In this document: positions 1 to 12,001 of the stretch, piece by piece
Layout: every line of letters begins with the position of its first letter
Numbering within the stretch: position 1 is the stretch's first letter
From: Cryphonectria parasitica EP155
Taxonomy: Eukaryota; Ascomycota; Sordariomycetes; Diaporthales; Cryphonectriaceae
Length of the DNA stretch: 64,000 nucleotides
Reading direction: 5' to 3'
Assembly (NCBI RefSeq): GCF_011745365.1
Contig: NW_024468911.1
Coordinates: 248,001-312,000, forward strand
The notes under the pieces: model-generated
Databases searched by the model: none
Told to the model about the DNA's origin: nothing
What the model saw: the letters and a program-made list of their open reading frames with translations, nothing else
Position numbers and translations under genes: made by a program

Positions 1-895
1 ACCCAGATGCAACCGCCACGATCCTCCTTCACGCCTAACATGCCCCTCACCCTCGTCGTCTAGCTAGGTGTTCATACAAGGAGATCCCTCGATGATCCCA
101 TCTTGACACACAGACTCTCCACGACCTGTCAGTTGGATGACCCACTCGACTTGTCACAACGCATTCGGCTTTGCTGGAGAATACTCAGCCCCCCTCCCCC
201 CCCCCATGCCTATGTCGACGATGCATGTTGCATAACCACGCTTCGTGCCTGTACCTGCGTCTTCGTCTGATATAGCCTTGGTGTTTTGGGTCCTTGCTCC
301 AAATTTTTTTTTTTTTTAATTCTGTGATCTTCCACTACCCCTCCTCCTCGTCAACAATCGTCCCATCCATCGTGCCCTTTTTCGCACTTCTTCTTACACA
401 CACTTGACCCCCCCTGTTTCTTTGCCGTCCTTACCGTTTGACCTCATAATTTTGGTTTTAATCTGCACGATCGACCTTCACTAGGCTCTTGGCGAATCTA
501 AAGTCTAGCCTCCTCCCGTTCTCACGGGCCCGTTTCCTACCCTTCTCTTTTGTTCTCCTTCTTCTCTCTATTGGCTTCCCTGTTGTGTATTCCACGACAC
601 TTTCACTACGCCAGTCCTTCCCGGCAACCGCCATTTCGATTCTCACCTTCTGGACACGGGTTATAGCAAGGCAGGGCCGCATTACAATCATTGACCATAC
701 AAGTTTCGAAGGGAAGAGAAGAAGGAAAATACTCAACCTCTACCGCCGGCCGGATCTTAATTCACTACTACGACTTCTCGACAGCACAATAGTGTGGTCA
801 TAATCACCTCGACAGACACACAGAGAAAGACAGGAAGAACTTGTGCGCGCACACACAGCACGGCGAGATAATAGTTCGAAATTCAACGAGTCACC
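1..895. other. 5' intergenic / promoter region
   Basis: No gene is recognised here. The plus strand is rich in C and T, especially from 300 to 800, with a T run at 305-317 and a C run near 190-205. Long pyrimidine tracts of this kind are common in promoters and leaders of filamentous fungi, so the stretch probably carries the promoter and 5' leader of the gene starting at 896. Short open frames inside it look like chance. Confidence 0.5.
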
Positions 896-1950
896 ATGTT
901 CTTCCAGACGATATTGACGGCACTGCTTGCCGTGGGAGCTCAGGCAGGAGGTGTGGCGGACCTGGTGGCAGAGGGCGCACTCACAGGAAGGTCTTCGCGG
1001 GTGCTCGAGTCCAGGATGGCATTCCCGGTCGCCAAACGCGTCGTTCTCAGCAGCAGGCAGTCCGCGTCGACTCTTACCAGCACAAACAGCACGGCCAACA
1101 CGACAGCGTGGGATGCCCAGGTCTCCGCCGCCTGCCAGACCGCCCTTTCCAAGCTGACGGTGGCAAGCAACCCATCAGGGACCTGTGCTTGCTACAACCT
1201 GCCAGCTTTGGACACTCAGACCGGCGCCTTCGAGGCAGACCTTCGACTGTACCAGATCAGCCCCGCGACAGGCGATTTCGCTGGCATCCCGGCAAACCAG
1301 GTCCAGGTGTCCATGAGCTACAACGGCGCCAGCGTCAGTCCTGTGAGCGCCTCCACGGCACAGGCTATGCTCACCACCCGGCAGGACTTGCAGTTGCTGC
1401 AGGCATATACATTTGTCGGCCAGATCGACCAGAGCAAGATGGCCGCCGGCGAGTTGTCCACGTAAGTGTATACGTATTTTACTTTCTACCCTATCAACTT
1501 CTGGTCTCTGTCCTTACCGTTCCGCGTCGCCAATGCTGACTCGCCCTTTTTTTCGTGTCGTGCAGAGTTGAGGCACAAACATATGTGATTCCCACCCTGA
1601 CTCTTTCGGCGCAAAACGCAGCTGGAAGCACAGTCAGCACCAACGTCTCGGTCAACGAGGCCGCCTTCGTGGCAGGTGCCTTCTCTACCCTGGTTGAGCT
1701 GTCGACAACGGCCCAGGCGCAGATTGCTGTCGACGAGGTTGTTGCAGGGCTCGCCAACGGCACGGTTGCGTTCGTCCTGCCGGGCGTCAACCTTCTCATC
1801 TTCCCCGTGGGGCTCATTGTCTCGGGCGTCTGGTTCGTCATTGGTATCGCCGTCATCGGCTTTGGCTTCTTTGAGCGCGTCCAGTACCGCGAGACGTACA
1901 GGCGGAGAGCGGCAATGGCTACGAAGGGGGCCGAGCTGAGGCGGATCTAA
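896..1950 (+). CDS. Secreted or membrane-anchored protein of unknown function
   Basis: Two exons, 896-1461 and 1566-1950, are joined across a 104-base GTAAGT...CAG intron and encode 316 residues. The protein starts with a hydrophobic signal peptide (MFFQTILTALLAVGAQAG). A Ser/Thr/Asn-rich region with several N-glycosylation sequons follows (TNST, NTTA), and a small cysteine cluster includes CACY. Near the C-terminus, residues about 263-292 form one strong membrane segment rich in V, I, G and F, followed by a basic tail (YRETYRRR). This predicts a type I surface protein with most of its mass outside the cell. I do not recognise the family, and no enzymatic motif is visible. The exon phase is consistent and the start ATG directly precedes the signal peptide. 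Confidence 0.8.
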
Positions 1951-4025
1951 TTCAAATAATGGAAGCCTTGGCAAGAGAGGAAAGTGTGTGGTCATGGTCT
2001 ATATTATGAGAGGAACCTTTGGAGAAACCCAGGATGGTAGAACGAGACAAGTCCTCAGTTGGTCACCTTTTTCACTTTCGTTCCTTTTTTTTTCAACCTC
2101 GTCTCTCAGCTTTCGTGGGCCAGCATCTGTATTTGCCGGGGTTTCTTTCTTCTTTCTCTTTCCCCCTCTCCAAAGGACAGGATAAGCGGACCACGTAGCC
2201 TAAAAGGTGATTTCATCATCACCGGTCGATGCGAGTCGTCGTCAGGTGCCTCTTGATGCAACATCATAATTAGAACAGCAGACAGAATTTTCTATGAAGA
2301 CATGACAAGTTTACGGTGCAGTGTACAGTTTACACTTTTAATTGTGAGATGTAATCACATGCTCTTTTTGATTTTATCAACAGAAGCCAGCTTGTGGTGT
2401 CCACCTAGTCTTGTTCCTCACGATGAGATGAGGTTGGCGGTCGTCACCGGTGAGGTAATGCGGCTCCAACAGCGGGGGTCAAGTTATGTCAGCAGAGGAT
2501 TCCGAGCACAGGGAAGGGAGGGAGGAGAGAGGCATAGGAGGAGGAGGAGGAGGAGGAGGATCTGGACCAGCCTGAAACTCAGGAGCCACAAAGCAGTAAT
2601 AATGCGAAATTCCCTACCCAGACACGCCACAGGACCGAAAGTTGAGGCGCAGCCACACCGAGGGATAAATCCATGCGGCTCGCCCCGGGGCCCTGGAACA
2701 TTTGCCCGTCTTCTCGTGTATAATTATGAGTCCAAGAGGCGCCGGGCGGTTCCTCGGCATAGGTCTCCCTCCCCAGCTCACGACTCATTGTTACCAGCGG
2801 TGCTGTGCCTCTAGCCCCTTGCTTCATGATTGACGTCTCGCATGCCCATCCATATTGGTTCAGCCTTATGCACAGTCCAGATGCTTGATATTTTGACCCC
2901 TCCCCACCCCTTGCGACGTGGCCCACCCTTCCACGTCTTGGATCCTTGTTTTCCGACACCACCTCAATTGCGGCTTGCCTCATCTCTGTTATGAATCACC
3001 TACCCCCGCAGCCCGAGACGCTGGGGTCTATGATCTCACCTTACGAAAAGAAGAAAGAAAAAATGTCCTAGTTGACACATCCGGGTTATTCTGCATTTTC
3101 TTCGTTGTTATGTCTCAAAGAAGCTTAGGGCAGTCTCTGATTATCAATCTGCCCCTACTTTTACCTATGTGACCATAAATCAGGCATCCATTCATGATCT
3201 TTCACGTAGTAATCCATTCTTATGCCCAGCCATTGACGCCTGACAGTATGCCTGACAGTATCCATGGTTTGTGTTCAGTCGAGACCAGTCTTGCCAACGA
3301 CATCTGCCCATAAGCATGTCAACCCAAATTCATGCTGGGCGTCTGTGGCCTCTCCAATGAGAAGTTATCCTTAGACTGAGGCGCGGTCTGGAGCTCACCC
3401 TGAACCCCCGGCATCCATGGATACAATGGAGATCGACAGCTAACGCATAAAGTCAACCCCGCAACCAACGTATCAGGAGCCGACTTCACTGGCCCGCTGC
3501 TCATCCGTGTCTGATGCCTTCCCTACCCAGTATTTATGCAGAAAGCCAGATATGTCTGCAGCTAACGTCAGCTCCCAACTTCTCGTGCCCAAGATGAATG
3601 CAAGTAAATACAATCTGGGAAGAAAGGCCGGGGATTGGGCAACTCGGATGCCCCACAATTGATCGTACACACCTATCAGCTTCACAACGATACCTCACTC
3701 TGTTTGCTTCTGCCCTCCTGCTATCCCTTCGGATGAACCCCTTCCCTTTAAATAAGTAACACTTTGGTAGATCTTGATTACCCAACTGAATCCACTGGGC
3801 TGCCTCGTAGGTTTTCTTGTCAAGGGAGGGTAGAAGAAGCAGGATATCGCCAGTCTTGTTTCAACTTCCTTCAGAACAATCAACTTTTTCTTTTCCCCTT
3901 GATACCCCCTCCTCCCCTCTGGAGCACTCGTTCTGCAGAATCAAATGTTCTGCACTGAGAGGCTTGTCAGCACGAGGCTATAGATCGTAATTCACAAAAG
4001 ACGAAAAAGAGAGAGAGAAAACAAG
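1951..4025. other. Long intergenic region
   Basis: Two kilobases hold no gene I can support. A GGA/GAG purine repeat lies at about 2517-2562 and pyrimidine-rich stretches lie around 2070-2175 and 3880-3930. The part close to 4026, with C/T tracts and then an A/G-rich leader, is probably the promoter and 5' leader of the next gene. Open frames at 2302-2814 and 2579-2983 lie on opposite strands over the same bases and show no family signature. Confidence 0.5.
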
Positions 4026-7000
4026 ATGTCTGACGTTTCGACCTTGGTTCAGCATATGAACCAGATCCTCCAAGACATCCACGCCACCATCACATCTCTA
4101 GACCTGAAGGTGCACGATGAGAAGCTTGATGCTCTCGAGGCGTGGCGGGACAGCGCCGTTGCAGAGCTTCAGGAGGTCTTCCAGAAGGAGTCTGGCGACC
4201 TCAGCCAAAAGCGCAGGGCTGAGCGGGATGAGATTACCGAGAAGCGCCGGAAAGAAGACGAGGAGATAGCCGCCCGTCGACAGAGGGAAGACGACGAGCT
4301 TCATGGTCGCGACCAAAGGAAGGATGCGGAGCGGATGACGAAACTCGAGGGCGCCAAGAAGAGCACTGAGGACGAGGCCGATGCTAAGATGAAGGAGGTA
4401 GAGGACGAGGCAGAACGAATGCTGCAAGAGAGGAACAAAAAGCTCAGCGAGCTGGGAGAGAAGAGACGGGTGAGTGCTGACTGCTTGCCATGCCTGGTGG
4501 TTTCCCGCCATACTGTCTACGTGAAGTGGATCGAAATGTCCCTGCTGACAAGTGCGATCATTATTATTACAGGACATTAATCGCAGGATCGACGAGCACA
4601 TGAATTCTCCTTTGCCTCCATTGCCTACAAGAAGGAAGCGTCGAGCCGAGTCCTCCTCGCAGGGTGACCAAGGCGCCTCCACTGAACAACACACGGAGCC
4701 GCCGTCGCAGCTGCAGCAGGACAAGACGCTGGTGGAGGCCATACTTCCAACGACGGAGGAAGCCGCATCAGAACCAGATGCTGTTCCGAAGCAGGAGGAA
4801 GAGCCATCTGTTGCGGCCTCTGCTGATGTTAAAGAAGTGGAAGCTGGAGACAGTCGGCCTTCGGAGCAAGATCCTTCCCTGCCAGAAGATTCTCAGGGGA
4901 AGCAGCAGGCCATCGACAATGATCCCAAGACAGAGGAGGCTTCGCCAAGGGACAATGCAAGTGGAGAATCAGTCTCAGAATCGAAGGATGATCTTGTCAC
5001 ACCAGAGGAAGACAGTTCTATCGAGAAGGAAGTCGACTCTGCACCCGAAAACCACGACCCAGTACCCGACCAAGCAGATGTTCCTGCCAATGAACAGTTG
5101 CCAGAACAGGATACTCTTCATCAGGATGACTCTGTGCATGCGGACTCGAGTGAAGGATCCGATGAGGGACACAAGTCTGCTCCACCACAAGGCGACCACG
5201 AGGCCAGCATCCCGGCGCAACACGGTGATGCTGACGATCACGTCACATCCTCTATCCCTCAGGACCAAGAAGCCCCTGTTTCCACTGAGCAGAGCGTAGT
5301 GGAAGGGACCAGAGACGTGGACAGCGGCCACGGCGAAGAGCACCAAGACACGCCAAGGCCAGAGGAACAAGCAGAAGTTCCAGTGGTTCAAGAGCAACAA
5401 GCCGTACCCGAACACGAAGCGACAAAGACACAGACGGACCTAGAGAGCGAGGAATTGCATGTCCCTGAAGAGGCCAGTGCTCAACCCGCCGGAGGAGAGA
5501 AGACCGACGAGGCCAATTCATCGACAGGCATTGTCAAAGGTGGCACCGCCGAGGGATATCTTCAAATGGCTGCAAATCCTGCCGAGATGCAACAAGAGCA
5601 TGATACACCCTCTTCGGCCGAACATGATGATTCTCTGGGCGATGCTGGGGCCAGCCACGAGGGGCATGAGCCTACTACGCCCCAAGTTGTTGAAAATGAT
5701 GCCGCAAACCACGAATCCTTCGAACAAGCATCAACTCAAGACCAGTCAAGATCCCTCCATGCATTAGAAACTGCAATCGACGGGACCTCTGACGCCCAAG
5801 ATGCAGTTTCAGAAGACAAGGGTGTTGACTTAAGTCATGACGTCGAAGATATATCCCCAGATACCCAGCAAAGCACCCACCAGGACACTGACGAAGTCAT
5901 GGAGGGACGGGAGCCGGGAGGAGAGGGCGCACTCGACTCCCAAGAAACTGGCCCCGTCCAGCAATCACCAGATGACGATATCAAGGAGGGCAAACATTCC
6001 GAGAACTCAGTCGAGGCCTTGACGCACGAACAACCCCCTTCCGATGAGGGTGACAGTCAAGATCTTAGCAGCCATCCAGTCGAAGAGACTCTCGATCATC
6101 ATAGAGTTGAGCCTATCCCAGGGACCATGACCCATGGGATCGACGAACCAGCGGACTTGAACACAAGCCTCGAGGGTGCTGCCAATGCATCGACAAGCAC
6201 AGAGAAGCTGCCCGATCATGACCACGAAGAAGAGGCGGCCGTGCCTAACGAGCCTCAAGTTATTATGAGAAACGACAGTAACAACAACGACAACGAGACC
6301 CCTGATGACGTTCCAAATAATGCCGAGATGCCATCAAGTAGTGATGCTCCGAAGGAGGCTGACAGCCAGAAAGACACCCATACTAGCATGGTTGGGGAGG
6401 AGACTCTGCCCGCCATCCGCACCGACACCGCCACCACCACGGCTCATGACGAAGAGGACGAGGGTCTATTTGCAGTGCCTCCTACACCGCGTCGAGAGCT
6501 TGCCCAAGAGGTCGCTACAGAAAATCATTCTGCGGCGGCCACTCCCAAAGATATACAGTCTGAATGTGAAGATGTAGCCGAAACGTCTCAGGACACGGCC
6601 TCAGCCGTGGAACCGCCGCTGCATGACGATGCCAAAGTTTCACCGGATGACAATGTTCTATTGCACCATCCAGACGACCCTTCCAACGACGCAGAGCTTG
6701 ACTCGGCTGAGGAGGATCCTCAACCTGCCCCTGCTCCTGATATGCAACACGGCCGGCAAGGCCCGGCAATCATGGGTGATCCAGCTGAGGAAAGCCTTGA
6801 GGGGGTCGATCATGCTGATAATACGTCCACCCCCAAAGCTGAGCCGACAGAAATCTCGAAAGAAGTTGCTGAAGGAGCGCAAGATGATCAAAACCACGAG
6901 GCAGAAGTGCATGACAGCTCTCAATTCCAGCCTTCTCCGGCCATCCATGGGCAGAAATCACCGACTCTCGACGCCCAAGTGAATTACGATGGAGAAGGTT

Positions 7001-8520
7001 ATGGACCCAGCATTCCACAAGAAAACGAGGAGACTGAAGTTGGTCCATCACAACCCGCCAACAGCATACAAGGTGCAGACGACCACAGCACCGCGACGGA
7101 GCCAGCAGCAATTGTGGATGTTGAAGGAGAAAATGATAGGCATATGGAGGAGGATGAGCCTCAGACCGCCATCGATTCCACTCCAAGCCACCCGGCTGAC
7201 CCTGAACAAACGCTCGAGCGTGCCGAGACACCCAAGCAATTCCAACAGGAATCAGTAGGCAACTTACCTGACGAGAGTGCGCATACTGTTCAAGGATCGG
7301 ATGCCCTTTTCGATGATGATGATGACGACGATGACGACGACGATGCTGAGGGTGGTGATTCTACCTATGGCGAAGTATCCATCGAGCCCAGCGAGAGAAT
7401 CGTGTATCACCATGCAGATGGCGTTGAGAACATTGTGGATCTGGGCGGAGACCGATCTTCTCTTAATGCAGAGCACAGTACTGTCACCACGCTGGGCTCT
7501 CAGGACACCCGGCGCCCCATGTCACGAGGATCCATTGGCAGCCTTGCGAGTCCACGCGAGACGAGATCAACAACTCCTGTTCGCCTCTCCGACAGCTCCT
7601 ATCTCGGAGGACACAGTCTTGTCCGCGCAGACTGGGCGGCAAACCATGAAAATGAGCTGCGCTCGCCAGTCCGGTTGACACCTACTAATTCCACTCATGA
7701 TGGTCCTGTTGGGGGCGGGCGTGAGTTCGCAGAGACCCATGGCCTGTCAGACAGCCGGTGGAATCCAGAACCCAGATCCTCTGTGGCTGGACAACAACAA
7801 CAACAACAACAAACTGCCAGACATCCTAACAATGAAGGGATCGATGGGGACTCGTTTGTGCCCCGCGACGTCACCAACACGTCATGGCATGGCCGCAACG
7901 ATTCCGTGCCCATGTCGTTGCACAGCCAGACCACACTCTCGTCTGCGCAGTCCTCGCCCATCCACTCCTCCCTGGCCGCCGATAAGCACGAGCCCGTGAT
8001 CCGCGACAGCTGGCCCGGCCCCGCGCCTTCGGGCTACCCGCAGTATCTGTCCAGCTGGGGAGGCCGTCCAAGGGGCGACAGCTCTCTCAGCAACACCAGC
8101 AACGGCGAATACGATCCCTTCCGCAGCGACGCGAGTCCCGCTATGAACAGCAATCCGCCCACCCACGCCAACAAGGGCTCAGTGTACAACCCGTTCCAAC
8201 AGCGCACCCGTGCCGAGTCCTCTGTCAGCGCGGCCCCGAGCCAGGCCACCGCCACCAGCAGCAACAACAATCCAAGCCGGGGAGGCAACCTCTTTCAGAG
8301 GATGCGCAATGTGTTTGAGAGCAACGCCAGCGGTAACAACGAACCCTTGACAGTCGCTGGGCGGCCACGGCCGGTCTCGGGGACGTTTTCACAGGCATAT
8401 GGTAGTCATGGTGCAGCCGACGACGATCGACGCAGGACATCTTACGAGGCGAACATTGCCAACGATGAGCGGAGTCCTTTTCTGCGCAGTAGTGCACTAC
8501 CCTCAGGTACCAGAGATTGA
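4026..8520 (+). CDS. Very large acidic, low-complexity protein with N-terminal coiled coil
   Basis: Exons 4026-4469 and 4573-8520 join in phase across a 103-base intron (GTGAGT...ACAG) and give 1463 residues. The first 150 residues are a charged helix rich in E, K and R (repeated KRR/RRQRE/DDE patterns), which predicts a coiled coil. The next 900 or so residues are disordered and dominated by E, D, Q, S, T, P and H. They contain no globular domain that I recognise. A run of about ten consecutive aspartates is encoded near 7313-7347 and a Gln run near 7793-7812. The last 300 residues change composition to Ser/Asn/Gly/Pro with NPF-like motifs (YNPFQQ, DPFRSD) and a short basic FQRMRNVF segment. 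NPF and DPF are known ligands of EH-domain and adaptor proteins, so a link to membrane traffic or cell cortex is possible but unproven. No intron interrupts the 3.9-kb second exon. Confidence 0.85.
7313..7347 (+). repeat. GAT/GAC trinucleotide run encoding polyaspartate
   Basis: A run of mixed GAT and GAC codons inside the large acidic gene encodes an uninterrupted aspartate tract. The mixture of two synonymous codons means the DNA repeat is impure, while the protein tract is pure. Confidence 0.85.
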
Positions 8521-9194
8521 GGGCAATGACATGGACATGGATATAGGATATGGAGCTTGGGTTGGGACTCAACAGTCAACGGATGGATGTTTTGCAGGAT
8601 ATCAACACTAAATAACTACTTACTTGTCCTGCAGAAGTAATGACTTGATGCATGTGTGGCAGTTACTGGAGGCAGGCTATTGTTCATGTTATTCAAGCCC
8701 TGAGTGGTAACATTGTCTATCCTCTAGCACATCTTATTGTGCCTTGTGATGTAGATAAATAAAATGTTGCCATGGCTTGAGAAAAATCATACAAAAAAAC
8801 CTTCAAGTATCAATTTCAAAACAGGAAAACAATAAGAAAAAGCATGCATGTGGAATTATTTGAATAATACAATTACTGAATTGGGAGCTCAACACACTTC
8901 TAAAATCCCTGCTATCCTGGCCATACTGCCCTTAACTTGCTTACAAGCTTGTTTGTCAACTCTTATACTACGAAAGATGGAAACTGACACGATCTGATAT
9001 CAACTCCTACACTACAGAAGACCATAGCATAAATTCAGGAGTCCTTATTGGGTGGCTGTCGTTATTGGCTTAGTCATACAAACCAGAACTCGCTTACATA
9101 ACTAGCCAAGCACCCCTGGGCGCACTAAAAAAAAGACCATTTGAATCATCTCTGAAAATTCACGATGGCTTCAACACAACAACGAAAAAAGAAT
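8521..9194. other. Intergenic region with two decayed tRNA-Asp-like sequences
   Basis: Downstream of the acidic-protein gene the DNA is AT-rich and carries no open gene. Read on the minus strand, sequences beginning at 8977 and at 9021 resemble the 5' half of the tRNA-Asp gene at 9195-9290. They share the acceptor start TCTT..GTAGT.TA, then a GTTGA D-loop remnant, and the 8977 copy retains CAAGCTTGT. Neither can fold into a complete tRNA as read here. Confidence 0.5.
8940..9021 (-). pseudogene. Two truncated tRNA-Asp-like relics in tandem
   Basis: Two units about 44 bases apart (minus-strand starts at 9021 and 8977) align to the first 35-38 bases of the nearby tRNA-Asp gene. The copy at 8977 matches TCTTTCGTAGTATA exactly, loses most D-loop identity and then regains CAAGCTTGT, the anticodon-stem region. 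The copy at 9021 matches more loosely. No recognisable T arm or 3' acceptor follows. They may be fragments of duplicated tRNA genes. The match was made by eye, and chance similarity of the weaker copy is possible. Confidence 0.45.
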
Positions 9195-9290
9195 CTCTCT
9201 CGCCGGGAATTGAACCCGGGTCTCAAGCGAGTGCTGTTCTATTCTTAGAAACATGACAAGCTTGCATACTGACCACTATACTACGAAAGA
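9195..9290 (-). tRNA. trnD-GTC: tRNA-Asp (anticodon GTC) with a 24-base intron
   Basis: The minus strand folds into a full cloverleaf. The acceptor 5' strand TCTTTCG pairs with CGAGAGA. The D arm contains GTATAGTGGTCAGTATG. The anticodon stem is CAAGC/GCTTG with loop TTGTCAC, giving anticodon GTC, and the T arm is CCGGGTTCAATTCCCGG. The intron occupies 9230-9253, directly after loop base 37, the standard position for eukaryotic tRNA introns. The mature length is 72 bases and the discriminator base is G73, as expected for tRNA-Asp. A T6 run on the minus strand (9185-9190) just past the 3' end is a good RNA polymerase III terminator. Confidence 0.95.
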
Positions 9291-9924
9291 CGTGTTTGTG
9301 TGAATCCCCTGTTGAGGAAACGCTCGACGTTGTGCGCCGAGTGTAGCGGGTCTGCTGGTTGTTGAATTCCCCTTCAAACTGTGCACTTATGTAGCTAAAG
9401 ACAGCGGTGGAGCAAGCCAGAAAGCCCTTGGTCTTTACCTAGAGCAGAGAGAAACGCCGTGTAAAGTGGGTCTTGTTGTTGTGTGCTCGGTGGTATTCCG
9501 AGATTAGTTGAATGGTGGCTAACGGCTATAGAGCTTTGCAGTGGAGGCTTCTGAGGTAATGAAGAGGCTGTAGATTTCCGAAATTAGTGCTCCATGACTA
9601 GACATTCCGGGACCCGGAAACACACACAAGACCCGCCGTCGTGGACCCCCCCCCCCCCCGGGGCGGTGAAGGACACACATTTGGCTGTACACGGAGAATT
9701 ATATAATATCAACTTAGTAGTGATTACTTCATGACGTTAGTAAGTAGCCTGTAAGGGTTGATGCAGTTCTCTTGCAGTTGGCGTGGTTGGTTGTTGATAA
9801 AGTCAACAGAGGAGACAATGTGTATTACTACTATGAACGACCATACCAGGAGAATGCATTGGTCACTGAAACAGTAATCAACACGGAGCAGTCCATCTGC
9901 AAATGCTATGCTAGGATGACTCAA
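9291..9924. other. Intergenic region between tRNA-Asp and the P450 gene
   Basis: No gene is visible. The stretch contains the upstream side of the tRNA and, near 9648-9664, a C run followed by GGGGCGG, an unusually G/C-homopolymeric patch. The portion next to 9925 is probably the 3' untranslated region of the P450 gene. Confidence 0.5.
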
Positions 9925-12001
9925 TCACTTCACGCCATCGCCAAACATCTTCATCGCCAGGTCATTCTGCTTATAGAATGTCGACATGCGGTACTTGCTC
10001 TCGCCTCGGTACTGCTCCAAGTCCTGTAGTGCCTGTCGACCCTCACGCTCGATGGTCGCTCGGATCTTCTCTGATCGTGGCTCGATGCTGCATTCGAATG
10101 GGCGAGGGCGCATGTTCAGGCCATTTCTGTAATGTATAAATAGATGACACGGTTAGTTAAATCAACCATCTCTCTAGGCAGAAAAAGGGCGTGAATAATA
10201 CACAACAAGTAACGAGATCTTACGTGTAGTCAAAGATGTCAACCTCCACAAGACTACCATCTGGCCTCTTCTTCTTTTGGATGTGGAAGCCCCAGAGCAG
10301 CCTGGCAATAGTCACCCACGTCCCCTGCTCAGCCAGCGCCTGACCGCTGCAGACTCTTCGACCCCATCCAAACGTCATATAGCCCCTTTCGCCGGGAAAA
10401 GGCCTACTGTCTGGATGGCCCGGCAGGTACCTCTCTGGATTAAACCTGTCTGGGTCAGGGAACTCCCTTTCATTGTGATGGATCGCCCACACGTTGCCTT
10501 GAATCCAGGTGCCCTTGGGAATCAGCCATCCCTTGTACACGTCGTCCTGCGTAGGCGAGTGCGGTTGGCCTCCGATGATGGCCACGGACCGCCACCGGAG
10601 CACTTCCTTCACAAACGCTCTCAGGTATGGAAGGTTGGGCTCGTCGTCAAAGTGTGGGCTCCGATCGGGGCCTACCACACGGTCCAGCTCCTCCCACGCA
10701 GGGACCAGTGCCTCTGGGAACGCGCAGCACGCCAGCACGAACGTGATCAGCGTGCTGCTGCTGGTGTCGGACCCAGCGCCAAATAGGTTGCCGCTCAGGC
10801 TGGATATCTCCTCTTCGTCGAGGTTGTATTTTTCCCTCTCGGCGAAGAGGTACTTGACAAAGCTGTCGTCATGGCCTGGCTTCTGTGCTGCCTCCTCTGC
10901 CACGGCGTAGAAGAAACCGTGACCTCTCTTGCGTCCGAGTCCGTGTTTCCAAGGAGCCAAGGCATTGGGGAATCTAGCGAGTGCAGGGAACGTCTCCATC
11001 AGCATCGGAAACGTCTTTCCCGGGACGTTCAGCTCTGCTGCCAGCTGCATCACGGCGATAACTAGCAAGTAGTGATTCACCAGTATTAGTTGAAAGATCT
11101 TACAACACAACACTGGATGAGTGTACGTAATAGCAAATCTTGAAAGATCACATAATAGTACGCTCTGAAAGTTGTCTTAGACTCACCTTCTGTAATGATA
11201 GGATCCTCGCTGCTCGAGACCCTTCTCCCAAATCCGATGATGCTGACCACGCTCGTGGCATATCGCTCAAAGTGCTTCACATAATCTTCCGGTGTCCGAA
11301 GCAAGTCATATGCCACGACGCGGCTCTCATCGTTCTGAAAGCTGCGGTACTTTCGAACTTGTTGGACACCTCTGTAGGACACTCAGGAGTTAGTATCCAG
11401 AGGTGGTTGACAGTCTCTAAAAAGACAATGTACACATACACAGCAAAGTGCATCAATTTCCTCTGCACACGCCACCGCTCTCGCTGTTCAGGGGTCCACG
11501 TGTACATGTTCACAAGGTTCGACTGCCCTGCGCCCAGCTCCGCAAAGACCACCATGCGCGGGCGCGACGAGTAGATGCCTGCTCGCTTGTCAAACAACTC
11601 CGAAGCTGCCCAGGCGTCGTTGATCCAAACAGTCGGGTTTCTTCCTATCCATATCGTGACGAGAGGGGCGCTGTACTTCTTGGACAACTCTTCAAACCAC
11701 AACCAGGGCTTGTGGTCGGGAAGCATGAAGGTGTTTCCCACAATCGGGTATGGTAATGGTCCGGGAGGCTTGTGCGCTTGGGAGATTAGAATAGATCCTG
11801 TTATGGAAATTGGGAACATGAGGATGAAATGTATATACAAACCATTTTGGACCGCAGCCGTAACATTCTGGCATAGTCAACGACCACTCCCAGGATCGCC
11901 AACACCAGCGTTGTGCTGAAAAGTCTCCACAGGGACGCATCCTGCATCAGCTTCTGGAGACCGATGAGCCCAACAAGCCCGCCAAACTGATCTGACAACA
12001 T
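9925..12001 (-). CDS. Cytochrome P450 monooxygenase (OrdA/CYP64-like group)
   Basis: Five exons on the minus strand (12001-11839, 11776-11440, 11371-11187, 11061-10224, 10126-9925) keep phase and encode 574 residues. An N-terminal membrane anchor (about residues 26-43) places it in the endoplasmic reticulum membrane. It is followed by the proline hinge KPPGPLPYPIVGN. Further P450 hallmarks are the I-helix oxygen-activation motif GAGSDTSS, the ExxR motif EVLR, the PERY segment (FNPERYLPG) and the heme-binding loop FGWGRRVCSG with the axial cysteine at about residue 466. The family hydroxylates or oxidises lipophilic substrates with NADPH-P450 reductase. The closest general resemblance is to O-methylsterigmatocystin oxidoreductase-type enzymes, but the substrate cannot be read from sequence. 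The first splice join (11839/11776) uses an AAG acceptor chosen to keep frame and is the least certain. An FAD monooxygenase lies 780 bases upstream on the same strand. Confidence 0.9.

Noticed and set aside
489..803. Plus-strand frame upstream of the first gene
   Set aside because: Lies in a pyrimidine-rich leader, overlaps an antisense frame, and shows no domain or splice partner.
2302..2983. Overlapping frames on both strands downstream of the first gene
   Set aside because: Mutually overlapping, purine-repeat-driven and without family signature.
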